Assembly (NCBI GenBank): GCA_037367355.1
Contig: CM074705.1
Span: 2,232,001-2,296,000, forward strand
Source: Neoscytalidium dimidiatum
Lineage: Eukaryota; Ascomycota; Dothideomycetes; Botryosphaeriales; Botryosphaeriaceae
Length of the DNA stretch: 64,000 bases
Direction: 5' to 3'
Both the position numbers and the translations under genes were made by a program. Below the pieces are notes generated by a model. That model ran no database searches, was not told the origin of the DNA, and saw only the letters and a list, made by a program, of their open reading frames with translations. Shown piece by piece: positions 35,149 to 46,902 of this stretch. Within the stretch, counting starts at the first letter, position 1. Each line of letters opens with the position of its first letter.

Positions 35149-36782
35149 ACATGTGAAGCAGGCACAAGACGGAGCAGACCCTCCATGGCGGTGGCCGGGT
35201 CGCTGAACCGAATTTCCGTCGCCAAAAAATTCATTTCCGTTACACTGGCACCGCCATTCAGTTTCATGGCTCCATTGGGAAGCTTTTCGACGGCGGCGGC
35301 TTGTCCGGGAACATCCTTAACCTTAGCCTGCGGGCTGGAGACTGGCGTGGATTATCGCCCATGAGTGGCACGGACTTGCCCGCAGTGGAGAAGTGACAGC
35401 CCGGGAAGCCGGATACAGTCAGGTTTACACGACAAAAACAACCGATCCAATGGCGCATTGCTGATGCATGAAACAAGCGGGTCGATGGTATGCTGCCTGC
35501 TCGTAACGAACGAGACTAGGACTGAATCGTGGGCTGTATGCGCCGCCAAGTCAGCGGACACTGGCACCACCTGTGGCGCGTGAGGAACGGCAGAGGCAAT
35601 GGAATGAGCCGCCGGAGTCCTCGGGCTCGCAGCCGACAGAAGTAATTAAATGACAGGACGCAGGTGAACAATGTGACCTATTCGGGGCTATAGCGGCCCA
35701 CTAAAGGAGGAAAAGTCTGGCCAGCGTGATGTGCTCCCCAAATGTCTGGGGTTAATTAAGCTTGACGGGTAAAATGTGTGTGTGCTACCCCGCCTTCGAG
35801 CCACAACCACTCCGTACCTGCGCCGGCCAGTGGCACTGTGCCCTGATTCACATAGCCACCAGGATTGGCTGTTCTTTCATTTTACAGGGCTGCTTCCCGC
35901 TATCACTTTTGGAATGGCGTACCTGCATGAAATTACGAACGTACTTGTCATGTTCGATGTGTGCGCCTCCCGAAGCCTTTGGGGGTAGGAGTTAAGGAGC
36001 ATGGCGCTCAGTTGCAGTGAGGGAGCTGTACATCCCTGACGTCACTGCTCACATTAAAAGGCGGAAAAGACGCTCGAATGTGGCTACACCCGTTCATTGT
36101 GTGGATGTAGTTACCTGCCGGCATTGCTCGTCAGCCTTCACCGAACTCACTGACTCGGCCTCAGCATCCGGAGTTCCACAAACTCGCTTGCCAAATGGCA
36201 TGAGCAACCGCGCCTGATTCGGATGTGGCTTTGATGTGCTACAGTGATCCATATCAGCCGAATCCAATTTGGGAGATGTCGATATCCAAAGGTAGCGAAA
36301 GAGCGCATCCGGTCGGAAGAGCTTCATTTCCTCCGTACGTTGCAAGATTGTGGAAGGGATTCAGCGCTTCTTCCACGCCAACTTGCAGATATCATTTGAT
36401 GCGAGAAGGCAGTCAGTATCATAGCGCAAGTGCGCGGTGAAACCATGCCAGCATTCATGCTTGAGGCCTCCATGGCAAACATTTGCTGACCAAGCACATG
36501 CCGTTTCTGGCAAGGTAATGTGTCACCACGGCTGATGTTGTTGGATTCGGAATCGAGAAATTCCAATCCGACTCGAAACGCCATCCGGTTACGCGTTGAT
36601 GCAAGTAAGAGAAAAGCAAAGCGGGGTCGCAGCAAGAGTGTGCGGTACTTGGTCCGTTTAGCCTTTTCAAATAGCCCATAATCCTCTTCGTAGTATCCAA
36701 AAACGCCATTGCTATGCCCTGCTCTTTGAAACTACCCAAAACTCCCAGCCATGCATTATGTCTTCACAAGATCCGCATCATC
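35149..36782. other. Upstream region of the GH6 gene; no other gene recognised
   Basis: This 1.6-kb stretch includes the GH6 promoter (left) and the 3' flank of Gpn3 (right). Frames up to about 100 codons on both strands show no known motif. Confidence 0.5.
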
Positions 36783-37652
36783 TCAATCTTCCATGTCCGC
36801 ATCAACCTCATCCATTGGTTCTCGCGGCTCCTGCGCCTCGTGATACTGTATCGCGTCATCGATGTAGCTGAGGATTGCATTCACGCTATCCTCGTCTTGC
36901 ACATTCAGCTTCAGGAAAGAGACCATGCTGAAGTCGTCGATAAGTTGCGCCACCGCCTTGTTGAGCCTATTGAAAGATGAACCAGTCATGACGTTTTTCT
37001 TCGCAGACGGGTCATCGCCTTCGAACTCGAGTCTATGTGCCGGATCGTCCTCCATCAAACCAGCATCGGGCGTGATGAAACGTTTGAGCTCGCGCTTTGC
37101 CACAGTATCCTTGACCAAGTCCATTTTGCTCAGGATGTTTATGTGCGGCATCTCCAGCATGAGCATTGCGCTCATGGCGGAGAGCGTACCGGCGAAGAAC
37201 TTGGCACGGTCGACGACAAATGTAGCTTCGAGCAGGTATGCGGCGCAAAGGTTGATGTTGAGCGAGCCGCGCGTTAGGTGCTTGACGAGGGCTGGCAGGA
37301 TGGGGACGTGGGTGTACAGCTCGATCTGGCCGGGCATGTCGATGATGATCAGGTATTCCTCCGTCACCTCTTCCAACGGCTCTGTCAGAAAGTCCATGTT
37401 CTCGAGCAAGAACTCAAAGCAGTAGATGAGGCCACCGTTGGGGCCGAGCCCCATCTCCTCCATGACATCTTCCAGACTGATCAGATCCTTGATATCGACA
37501 TCGGGCTCGTAGGCGAACTCTTCGGCGGCGGGGTCGAGGTTGATGTAGAAGCACGAGCGCTTGATGGTGCGCAGGTGCTGGATGAGGGCGGAGCAGAAGG
37601 TGCTCTTGCCAGCGCCGGCTGGGCCCATGACCAGAGTACCGAACTTGCTCAT
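36783..37652 (-). CDS. GPN3: GPN-loop GTPase 3 (RNA polymerase assembly factor)
   Basis: Intronless, 289 residues, the usual Gpn3 length. Walker A is GPAGAGKST at residues 10-18. The family-defining Gly-Pro-Asn insertion follows Glu-Glu-Met-Gly-Leu at 70-72, and Asp-Met-Pro-Gly-Gln-Ile-Glu-Leu is the G3 region. Leu-Ser-Lys-Met-Asp-Leu supplies the guanine-specificity motif. The C-terminal tail is acidic. Gpn proteins dimerise and help assemble and import RNA polymerase II. The frame stays open about 1.2 kb upstream, antisense to the next gene, but homologous sequence starts exactly at Met-Ser-Lys-Phe-Gly, so I use ATG 37652. It is divergent from the S-adenosylmethionine synthetase gene. Confidence 0.95.
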   Translation of the reverse strand: MSKFGTLVMGPAGAGKSTFCSALIQHLRTIKRSCFYINLDPAAEEFAYEPDVDIKDLISLEDVMEEMGLGPNGGLIYCFEFLLENMDFLTEPLEEVTEEYLIIIDMPGQIELYTHVPILPALVKHLTRGSLNINLCAAYLLEATFVVDRAKFFAGTLSAMSAMLMLEMPHINILSKMDLVKDTVAKRELKRFITPDAGLMEDDPAHRLEFEGDDPSAKKNVMTGSSFNRLNKAVAQLIDDFSMVSFLKLNVQDEDSVNAILSYIDDAIQYHEAQEPREPMDEVDADMED

Positions 37653-38063
37653 GGCGGCGGCAGGCAGGCGGGGTGCAGAAGCGGTGCAATGCGGGGAGTT
37701 TTCGAGGAATCGGATGGCAGAGGCAGCGCACGGCGGCCGACAAGAGGCAACTGCCGGCGACTTTTTGCGCGCGACCGAAGGGCTCCGAGCGGCGCGTCGG
37801 CGACACGTGCGGCAGAATGCCCGAAGCAGCAGGCGGTCGGGAAAAATGGGCGGGATGAGGTGCTCGCGCCCGGCAATTAAACGTCGGCTTAGCGCCTTTT
37901 CGCTGGGCCATTGTCTGCCACACTTCCGGTCCCGCTCCTCTTCTTTTTCCCCTCCTCCGCCCGCCTTCTCTCTTCGTCTTCCTCTTCTCCACTTCACTCT
38001 CCTCACCCCCCAAACTCTCACGCTCGCCGCCTTCGCGCTCGTCGCTTTTTCCCCTCCGTAAAA
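37653..38063. promoter_or_regulatory. Shared divergent promoter (GPN3 / SAM synthetase)
   Basis: Only 411 bp separate the two start codons. The right 150 bp (about 37915-38063) are strongly pyrimidine-rich (CTTCTC repeats), typical of highly expressed fungal genes and probably the SAM synthetase leader. No canonical TATA box was seen. Confidence 0.7.
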
Positions 38064-39356
38064 ATGGTTTCCGCTCCCAATGGCACTGCCTCCAAGGGCA
38101 CCTTCCTCTTCACCTCTGAGTCGGTCGGCGAGGGTCACCCCGACAAGATTGCGTACGTCTCCCCTCCGCTGCTCTTCGCCGCATCTTGAACGACGTCTTG
38201 GTGCTAATTCTGCTACAGTGACCAGGTTTCCGACGCCATCCTCGATGCCTGCCTTGCCGAGGACCCGCTCTCCAAGGTTGCCTGCGAGACTGCGACCAAG
38301 ACCGGTATGATCATGGTCTTCGGTGAAATCACCACCAAGGCCAAGCTCGACTACCAGAAGGTCATCCGTGGTGCCATCAAGGACATTGGCTACGATGACT
38401 CGTCCAAGGGCTTTGACTACAAGACTTGCAACGTCCTCGTTGCCATTGAGCAGCAGTCGCCCGACATTGCCCAGGGTCTGCACTACGAGAAGGCTCTTGA
38501 GGAGCTCGGCGCTGGTGACCAGGGTATCATGTTCGGCTATGCTACGGACGAGACCCCGGAGATGCTGCCTCTGACCATTCTGCTGTCGCACAAGCTGAAC
38601 TCGGCCATGAAGGAGGCCCGCAACAGCGGCGAGCTTCCCTGGCTCCGCCCGGACACCAAGACCCAGGTCACTGTTGAGTACGAGCACGATGGCGGTGCTG
38701 TCGTCCCCAAGCGTGTTGACACTGTCGTCGTCTCTGCTCAGCACTCTGAGGACATCACCACCGAGCAGCTCCGCAAGGAGATCAAGGAGAAGATCATCAA
38801 GAAGGTCATCCCCGCCCACCTTCTTGACGACAAGACTGTCTACCACGTAAGTCAAACATAGCTCCGAATGTATTTCGAATCCCTAACCCTTCGATAGATC
38901 CAGCCTTCTGGCCTCTTCATCATCGGTGGCCCCCAGGGTGACGCCGGTCTGACCGGCCGCAAGATCATCGTTGACACCTACGGTGGTTGGGGCGCTCACG
39001 GTGGTGGTGCTTTCTCCGGCAAGGACTACTCCAAGGTCGACCGCTCTGCCGCTTACCTCGCCCGCTGGATCGCCAAGTCCCTCCTGAAGGCTGGCCTCGC
39101 CCGCCGTGCTCTTGTCCAGCTCTCCTACGCCATCGGCGTTGCCGAGCCCCTTTCCATCTTCGTTGAGACCTACGGCACCTCGGACAAGAGCTCCGACGAG
39201 CTTGTCGAGATTATTCGCAAGAACTTCGACATGAGGCCCGGTGTCATTGTCAAGGAGCTCAACCTTACCAACCCCATCTACAACCGCACCGCCAAGAACG
39301 GCCACTTCACCGACCAGTCCTTCCCCTGGGAGCAGCCCAAGGAGCTGAAGTTCTAA
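38064..39356 (+). CDS. S-adenosylmethionine synthetase (methionine adenosyltransferase)
   Basis: Three exons: 38064-38152, 38219-38846 and 38898-39356, with introns of 66 and 51 bp. The product is 391 residues, as expected. The enzyme makes S-adenosylmethionine from methionine and ATP in the cytosol. Motifs in order: Glu-Gly-His-Pro-Asp-Lys near residue 23 (ATP site), the hexapeptide signature Gly-Ala-Gly-Asp-Gln-Gly at 127-132, and Gly-Gly-Gly-Ala-Phe-Ser-Gly-Lys-Asp (phosphate loop) in exon 3. The C-terminus ends Pro-Lys-Glu-Leu-Lys-Phe. Codon bias is very strong (CTC, GGT, AAG), indicating high expression. No oddities were seen. Confidence 0.97.
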
Positions 39357-41390
39357 GTCTAGAATCCTTCAGCATTTCCTTTCGGCTAACTACGAATAAG
39401 TTGACGACTCAACGTCTGTCAATGGACGCGGTAACGACTGATGTTAATTTTTCAACAAACAAAACGGCGTCAGGGATCATCTAAAAATCTTGGGTTTTGG
39501 GCAAGATACCACCTGTCAACAGTATTCAACATAGACTCTCTAGAGCACGCTGCAATATGCGCAAGGGCTGCAAAGTATTGCAGATGATGAGAGAGATTTC
39601 ACTTTTTTTTCGCCAAATAATCTAAAGCGTCGGCGTTTGGGGAGTTCTTTCAACACGAATTCTCTGGAACGCTCCATGCTTTTAACTTCGCGACTTGGAG
39701 GAAATTCCCGTTTTTTTTTTTTTCGCAAGGGTAGGGTTAGTGTATTCGTTGGTATGAGGGAGTACCAATTGTTTCGAACGAAATAAGCATAGAAAATAAA
39801 GACAACGAGGACGCGTGGCTGCTGAGCCACCTTCAGATGAATGGAGATTTGTGTTGAGACAACGTGGACACTGACTACTGGAGTACGATGTGAGTCGTGA
39901 TGGATGCCTGATAGAGACGAGATTCATGAACGACCCAAGGCCGTGAAGGCTGTCTGACTGTCTTCGTATTGTGCTGCCCGAATCGGCAACTCGTCAGTGC
40001 TTGCGAAAGGACCTGAGGGGGAAATACGGTCCCTTGCTTGCCCGAAGGGACCGAGTATGCGGACAGGCCAGCAGATGACACGAACGCATACGGATTCGGA
40101 ACTGTGCTCGTCACGTGCACCGGAAATAAAATGAAGCAATTGCTCGCCTTATCAGGCAACCAGCTTTACAGACGTTCGATGTTGGTTCTCGCGGATCGCG
40201 GATCACGCGGACCGCGTAGCTTTCTTCGAGCTTCGAGGCGTGTGCGCGAATGGCTTGAATCGATAAGGTGGGTGGCTTTCTCCGGTGTCGTAGCCGTGAA
40301 TACGAGGTTGGATGCTGTGGAGTAAACGCCCACCAGAGCGTGGGTTCGGGTCGCGGAGTAGTGTGGCTGTAGCAGCATCGTGAGGAAAGCAGTTCTTAAT
40401 TGAATGCCGGGTATGGGTCGAATTCAATCACCAGAGATGATGGATGACGGGTCCTGGCTATACGAGCCTGTGTCTGCCAAGGGCTTTTTTTTTTTTTTTT
40501 ACGAACGGTGGTATGGTAAGCCGCCCTGGAGAATCCTTTGAAGTTTGGAAGTTTCCTACTTATCTCACGTAAGTATACCGTCTTTTTGTCTCATCCCGGG
40601 CCTGTGACGCGCTTTCGTTTCTGGCTTCACGGGATACATGGACTATGCTCAGGGATTGGTCGGGCAGAAGAAAAAATGGCAGCTCATAGATAAAAAAAAA
40701 AATACAAACAGAGCAGGCATACGGCGTTCTCATCCATATATTCGGGGTCGGATTACGCGAGAAGACCTGTGACCTCCGGTATACTGTGTTCGTACTCGCC
40801 GTGTAATCTGGCATAGCTTTCGGTCCGCCACCTCGTCTGATGCTGAACAATGATCAACGGGACAGGGCCGATTGGACCAGTTCAGTCGAGCCCTATATAC
40901 TCCCCCGCCGTACGACACGCGGCAACTTCGTACTCGCGGCGACCATTTTCCGACAGCTGTTCTGGCTTGCCTCTGAGATGTTGGCGAGCCGGATGAAGTT
41001 CCGGAACGCCCGGAGGTGCACATGAGATAGAGCATCTACGAATGTAAGTTGTTTGATAGATTGCACCCCCTTTCAAGCTTCAATAGGGTACTAATTCCTC
41101 AGCGTTGTGTTGGAAAGTCAGCATTGGGGGGACGTACTGGATTTCCAAGCAAAGGTTGAGTGCAAGAGCACCGAGCATGGCCGGAAATGCGTTTGAACGC
41201 TGCATCAAAGGGCCTAATCATAACCCTCAGTATATACAGGTTTTGCTAGCAAACGAGGCGACTATGTGGTAGAGACCCTGGCGAGCAAGGAATTGGTGGA
41301 CAGCAAGTACAGTAAAGCCCGGAATAAAAAGAGGGACTAGAAGACTATTCAACCAGGAGTAATAAATCGTATAGCCCGGGAGAGAACCTA
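39357..41390. other. Gene-free stretch downstream of SAM synthetase
   Basis: This 2-kb stretch has T-runs at 39711-39723 and 40485-40500 (16 T). Frames of 70-100 codons on both strands have no recognisable content. It leads into the AT-rich block. Confidence 0.5.
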
Positions 41391-41691
41391 GAGAAACATA
41401 CCTAACGCTACAAAAGAAAATTGCGTAGAAAAATAGATAACTATATAGCTTTTAAAACTTTATATAAAAGCTAAAAGCTTTTTATATACAAATATTAGAA
41501 ACTTAAATTTAAAATTCTTATACTAAAAAAATAAATTTTAACAAATATAACGTTTTTAGAAATTAGTAATTTAAGTAAAAATTTATAGAGAATAAAAAAC
41601 TATAGGAGTTGAAAACTAAATTTCGAAAACTAATAAATAATAAAGACTATAGAATACAAGATAGTTTTATATTTCTAAAAGAAAGAAGCTA
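41391..41691. repeat. Extremely AT-rich, TpA-rich block (possible RIP relic)
   Basis: About 300 bp consist almost only of A and T, dominated by A-runs and TA dinucleotides, with few G or C and hardly any CpG. This contrasts sharply with GC-rich flanks. Such composition is what repeat-induced point mutation leaves in transposon copies, but no element can be recognised. The block ends right at the stop codon of the adjacent SDR gene. Confidence 0.6.
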
Positions 41692-42469
41692 CTAATCCCA
41701 TTTTGTCCTGCTCTTCCAATCGTGTTCTACGATCTCAATCTCCTTTATGTCCGGGCCTTGTTCGTATAAATCCCAAGCCTTCTCAGAAATGTTCTTCGGG
41801 TTACACTGCTGTGCCTCAGCGCTCACAAATCCTCCTACAAGGACCATGGCACACTGCACGCCATACTTCTTAAAGGTTTTGTGAAGCGTGCATACGAGGT
41901 TGTACTGTGCAGCCTTAACTGCAGAGAGGGAGAAAAGCGGCGGATACGGGTCCCTATATAAGAAACCGCCAGTCACGAGCAGAGACGGTTTATAAGCCGC
42001 ACCCTTTGCTAGTTCAACAAAGCGTGGTATGATCCACTGGGAGACTGTGTATAGAGACGAAACAGCAATCTGTGCGAAACGGTTTCGCGCTGTATGTCAG
42101 CGTGACCGGGACGCGAGCCCATCAACGAGGGTGCTCACCTTGAAATCGTTCTCCAGCTCCTCGACGGGGAATGCTAACACCTCGCTCTCTCCCACACGTG
42201 CCGCGTTAAAGAGTACCGTTTCCACCGGGATGTTGTATTCGCGAAGCTTCTCGTCAGCTTTTGCGAGAGCCGACTTGAGTTGTTCTGCACTGGAGATATC
42301 TACTGCGATTGTGTGCACGGTAGCGTGAGGCTCGGAGGCCTTTACTTCTGCAGGAAGCATTTCGCGAGAGGAGTATAATATGGTGAAAGCCGTGGGATGC
42401 AAAGAGAGATGCAACGTGCCTGCCAATGCCCGGGCCGGAACCAAAGACAATGAGAGCACCGTGCACCAT
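41692..42469 (-). pseudogene. SDR-like gene with a frameshift in exon 1
   Basis: Two exons, 42469-42139 and 42069-41692, flank a normal 69-bp intron. Exon 1 starts with Met-Val-His-Gly-Ala-Leu and a cofactor motif Gly-Ser-Gly-Pro-Gly-Ile-Gly. It continues in another frame from about 42367 (Pro-Ala-Glu-Val-Lys ... Val-Asp-Ile-Ser-Ser). Exon 1 is 331 bp, one more than a multiple of three, so one base is extra or two are missing near Ser-Arg-Asn-Ala. The C-terminal exon has Phe-Ser-Leu-Ser-Ala-Val-Lys where classical SDRs have Tyr-x-x-x-Lys; this Phe-type variant occurs in atypical fungal SDR-like proteins. A sequencing error could also explain the shift. It is divergent from the Zn2Cys6 regulator and abuts the AT-rich block. 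Confidence 0.75.
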
Positions 42470-43276
42470 TCTGGAAGGCCTTTGAGATTGAAAGGTTTAA
42501 GAGGTAGAGACCCAAAGAGGTGGGAGGTACTTGGAGATGAAAGAGAGGATTTTGAGAGGAGAGAGATATTCGCTGCTCTTATAAAGCTGCCACGGGAATT
42601 TGTCTCCTTTAATGCCTGATACGTCATGGATACCGCGCAAATTCATGGGTTTTCTGGACGATGAGATTTCTCATCTGGTCATGATGAGCAGGTAGCTGCT
42701 TACTTGCAGGTGCTGCTAAGATGAAACCGGGTAAGCATTATCCGGGCGGTGGTTGGTGAAGCTAACTCCAAATAAGGCTAGGGCCTAGTGGAGAATTCGG
42801 ATGCACTTCTCGCTAAAGCTACCTAGCCGGCTCTTGATTACTTATTGCTTTTCATGAGCGCTCCGGTTTACATCGAGATCGTTCGTAAGTAGAGGCCGTT
42901 CCTGGACTGTTGAGTAACGTATTTCCGCAGGGAATGGTAAACGTCAAGATTGGAGGTATAAGTCGGATCTGTGCATCGGTGTCCTGCCCTTTTGACTTCA
43001 GAAACATTGCTGAGCTGGGGGCCCCGTGCCGAAGAGGTGAGTCACATGAGGATCAGATTAAATTTTTATCTGGATTTACAAGCCAGGTCCATTCACGATT
43101 GAAAGAACCGGGATCCCAATGTAGATCAGCGTTCTTGTCCCTACGGCCTGCGGAGGCCGACGGGGTGTATAAATCATCATCATTATCACCTAAGAGCCTT
43201 TCGTTCCTCAAGGCATACGAGCTCATCTTCCAGACCATTGCAGCTGAGCATCTCGCAACTGTTGTTATGATCAACT
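42470..43276. promoter_or_regulatory. Divergent intergenic region (SDR relic / Zn2Cys6 regulator)
   Basis: This 807-bp stretch lies between the two start codons and contains both promoters. No other gene was seen. A shared region of this kind often accompanies a regulator and its target, but this is inference. Confidence 0.5.
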
Positions 43277-45560
43277 ATGGATAAGAAAAAGTCGCGTCAA
43301 CGAGTTTCAGCCGCCTGCCATGGATGTCGCATCAGGCGAACGAAGGTAGGTAATATCACCGTCGCCACTCTCCAAAGGGCATTCAATCACTAACTGCATA
43401 TGCCTATACCTGCATAGTGCGACGGCAACCCCATGCAATGTTCAGCATGTAGTCTGCGCGACCAGGCCTGCGAATACTCGAAGGCCGGACATAATCGCAG
43501 GCCGCCGAGCAAGAACTATGTGCGGGCACTGGAAGCCCGTATTCAGTCCCTGGAGCAGGAGCTTGCAGCTATTCGCGAGGGTAACGATGCGGTTTCTGAG
43601 TCCGCAGAGACAAATCGTAGCGAAGCGCATAGTGCCGGCATGGCACGTGCTTCTGATCTCGATCTGGACGTCATCACGGACACAGTGGGGAGCTTCGACG
43701 TTGGCGATGGTGGCGCAGTCTCTTACTTCGGTTCCCAAAGCAATCTGAATCTGCTCCGCCGTGATGTGCCGCATCTTATCAGATCGTCACAAGAGATACA
43801 ACGGCGTATCCTTCTCTACCGGGTTGATCAGCCTCCATCGAGCATTAACTCAGTCTCGGAAGAGCTTCGAGAACACCTGCTGGACTTGTTCTGGACTTGG
43901 CAAAACTCGTGGCAGCGGATTGTCGCTCGAGACCAATTTCTGGAAGACCTCCATACCAGTCCGTCTTCTACAACTGGGAAGTTCTCCTCTCCTTCGCTAC
44001 TTTGCGCGATATACGCCCTTGCCTCCCGTTATTCGGATAGACCGGAGCTCAGGACAGCTGTGGAGGACCCCAACACGGCGGGCGAATCCTTCGCTTCAGA
44101 GGCCAAACAGTTGTTGATGTTTGAGTATGAGGCACCCACCACGTCCACTGTCCAGGCGGCCGCCCTTCTTAGCATGTATGAAGCTGCAGTCAACAAGGAA
44201 GCGCTTGGCTGGATGTACTGTGGTATGGCTGTCAGACTGGGATTGAGTCTCGGTCTGCACATTGATTGCTCAAGCTGCATAGAAGACGGTGTTATGACTG
44301 CGGACGAAGCAGAAGTTCGTTCTGTGACGTGGTGGGGTTGCTACGTCCTCGACAAGTACACTCACCCATCCGCGTTGGACCTGGCTGAATGCTGATAATT
44401 CTGCAGGCTGTGGAACGTGGGAATGGGCAGGCCCTCAATGATACAAAATCGTGATGTCACTGTCCCGATTCCATCGCCTCACTGCACAGAAGAAACACTT
44501 CCTTGCCCAGTATCGCTAATGGCAGATTCATGCAGACAGAATACCCGGAACCTGGCCATCTTCAGCTGTACTATGCACACGTGCAAGCTGTTCGCATCTT
44601 CAGCGGAGCTATTAGACTCCATGTGAGATACTTCGCCGGGCTCCATAGTGGATGTCGCACTTACATAGGGTGATCAGCTACGCTCCATCGAGGAGGACGG
44701 ATAGTCGACAAGCTATTGCCTCAGATGCCCACCTTCGCTTGGTCACCTTTTACAACCAATTGCCTAGCTCATTTAGATTGACGAGATCGCCCCAGGACGT
44801 CTTTCCCCCCAACATATACATGCTGCAGTACGTGTTTTTTTGCGATTCGGTTCCCTGAGCAGGCGATATTAATGATCTTCTCAGTCTGCAGTATCATACC
44901 ACGATGATATTATTGCACAGGCCGTACATGACATTCTTGAAGGCCGAGAACGGGGCGATCGTCGGCCTAGACGGTGGCAACATCCACACTTCTACATGCT
45001 ACAAGTCGGTCGAGTGGATCGCCGCCATCTTCCGGTGGTATAGAGGGCATTACGGTCTGGTGAATTCGCCGAAGAAGCCCAAAGTCCTCAAGACCTGACC
45101 AGAGCAGCGCAAGGTACCCATCTCTGCAGTTCACTGCGCGTTCACGGCCGCGGTCATCTTTCTCGGGGCGGCCGCCTCCAATAACGTGGAGGTGTGCGGA
45201 AGGGCTACGCATGGCCTGAATTGTCTCTGCCATGCGCTGGAGGAGATGCAGACGGCGTGGTGCTGGAGCACAAGGGCGCTGTGTTCTATCTGGAGCATAG
45301 CCCGCGCTTGGAAGGTCGACATGCCGCGGCTCTGCTCGACTCATCGTGCAGACACCGTCCCGTCAGCTTCTGCTACCGCCACCGTCGGCAGCGTCCTCGA
45401 TCATGATCCCCCCGAATCTCCGGAGAGGGAGCTACTGAATTGCGAAACGGCGGCAGACGTGACGTTTGAACCTTTCCTCAGCTTCACTCAGGAGGAGGGA
45501 TATCTTCAGGGGTTGAACTGGTCTGACCTGTTCTCGTTCGATGACACGGGGCAATCGTGA
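43277..45560 (+). CDS. Zn(II)2Cys6 transcription factor with fungal-specific MHR domain
   Basis: Six exons: 43277-43345, 43418-44355, 44407-44622, 44669-44827, 44885-45059 and 45114-45560. Introns are 46-72 bp, every junction is in phase, and the product is 667 residues. The zinc cluster cysteines are at residues 14, 17, 24, 31, 34 and 41 (C-X2-C-X6-C-X6-C-X2-C-X6-C), split by the first intron after Arg-Thr-Lys, a common place. A Leu/Glu-rich coiled coil follows (Leu-Glu-Ala-Arg-Ile-Gln-Ser-Leu-Glu-Gln). The middle homology region (PF04082) includes Leu-Gly-Leu-Ser-Leu-Gly-Leu-His, Arg-Arg-Thr-Trp-Trp-like Ser-Val-Thr-Trp-Trp-Gly-Cys-Tyr-Val-Leu-Asp-Lys-Leu-Trp, and later His-Arg-Pro-Tyr. It is a nuclear DNA-binding regulator. 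Targets are unknown; the divergent SDR relic and downstream DUF4334 gene are candidates. Confidence 0.9.
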
Positions 45561-46189
45561 ATTTTTGGGAGGAAATCACTTGATGCAGAGCTTGTCGAAC
45601 TTCGGGTAGACACCTGTTTGCCCAAATCAGTTGAAGAAGTCAGAAGAGAAAATTTGATGTCTGTCTTTCTTATAAAAGCGGAGGTAGTGGAATGTCCTTA
45701 ACTACATGGATTGGAATCGGTATCACCGATGAATTGCGAATACCCGAGGGAGTGATATGTCAAGGATATTAGGCATGAATGATGCCTTCCACATATCAGA
45801 CAAGAGAAAAAGTGCCTAAGTGATCAAACAAAAGTGATGCCTGAAATTCTAGGGGATACCGGTTGACAGAGCTTTTCTTCGATTACAAAAGCGAAAACAC
45901 TTTCACACTTCATGACTCATGCGCCCTTCTGGATAATGCATACCCGGGCAGTGGAGACGTCGTAGTGACCCGGGCCCCCACCGCTGTTCTATACCAGCAG
46001 CCTCTATCCCTCTGGTTGCAGGAAATTCCAGAATGCAAAGTTCGTGCCTCGGGCCTGACTTTAACTCTCATAAGCCACTCCTTTAGTCTAACCTTGTTGT
46101 CGGTAGCTTCCATCGGTTTAGCAATTCACTTGTTCTGGTGCGGCAATGCCATAGCTGGCAAAGAAGCAGCAAAATGACAACTTCGGCGC
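45561..46189. other. Intergenic spacer
   Basis: This 629-bp spacer is the promoter region of the DUF4334 gene. A plus-strand frame (45863-46177) ending just before it has no recognisable content. Confidence 0.45.
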
Positions 46190-46902
46190 ATGCAAGCGTT
46201 CGGTGAGCCATTAGCTCCTCTCTCCGACCCGAGCTGGCCCTCATTTTCTCCATATCTCCCTCCACGTACATGATGGCTGACGAAGAGCAAGTCATAGAGC
46301 AATAGACGCCGCAGCCCGAGCCTCGGAGCTCGTCTTCGCCGCTGTAAAGGACCCGATAGTCTTCATCCAAACGAGCGAGCTCTACCGCCTGGTAGACGCC
46401 CTCCCTCCTGTCGACCCGAAGGAGCTGCTCGGCGAATGGTCGTCCGGCGGCCTCAACACCGGCCACCCGATGAATGACTGGCTGAAATCGATAAACTGGA
46501 TCGGAATCACCTTCCGCAGCATGGACGACGTCGAACCCATCGTAGTCGCCGCGCAGACGCGAGACGGTTCGGGCCCGAGGAGGCGGTGGCTTGAGGAATG
46601 GGGAAATGGCGAGGTGAGTCCACTCATCGTCCTTGACGCCCTCCACATGGGCCCCAGAAAATACAAAGTGGCCGTCCGAGCAGCCGCTGTCATAACTGGA
46701 TTGTATAAGGGATTTTTGTGGATGACTAATGGGGCAGATCATCGAAGCAAAGTACAGGGGCGTCGTGTCGGCGGCATTCTTCTGCGATAACCATCCCATC
46801 GTAACCCATTTTCGCAAGATCTCGGATAAAATGCTGTTGGGAATGTCGTCAAGCAAGGTGCACAGGGAGGCAGGTCCGTTCTTTTTCTACCTTTTGAAAT
46901 GA
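46190..46902 (+). CDS. GXWXG / DUF4334 domain protein
   Basis: Three exons: a 13-bp first exon 46190-46202, then 46306-46613 and 46738-46902. Introns of 103 and 124 bp have GTGAGC and GTGAGT donors; the first intron has a CTGAC branch element. The joined product is 161 residues. It reads Leu-Pro-Pro-Val-Asp-Pro-Lys-Glu-Leu-Leu-Gly-Glu-Trp then Gly-Gly ... Thr-Gly-His-Pro (GXWXG domain, PF14231). Trp-x-Gly-Ile-Thr-Phe-Arg-Ser and Asp-Val-Glu-Pro-Ile-Val-Val follow. The third exon holds Lys-Tyr-Arg-Gly-Val-Val-Ser-Ala-Ala and His-Phe-Arg-Lys (DUF4334, PF14232). The biochemical role of the family is unknown. The first exon and start are the least certain part; otherwise the 5' end is missing and it would be a relic. 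A 257-codon frame on the opposite strand is its shadow. Confidence 0.75.

Noticed and set aside
37653..38855. Long minus-strand open frame continuing upstream of GPN3, giving an apparent 690-residue protein
   Set aside because: The upstream part runs antisense through the SAM synthetase gene and its promoter; Gpn3 homology starts exactly at the internal ATG at 37652.
46083..46856. 257-codon minus-strand frame
   Set aside because: It is antisense to the spliced DUF4334 gene, whose plus-strand translation has clear family motifs; the minus frame has none.
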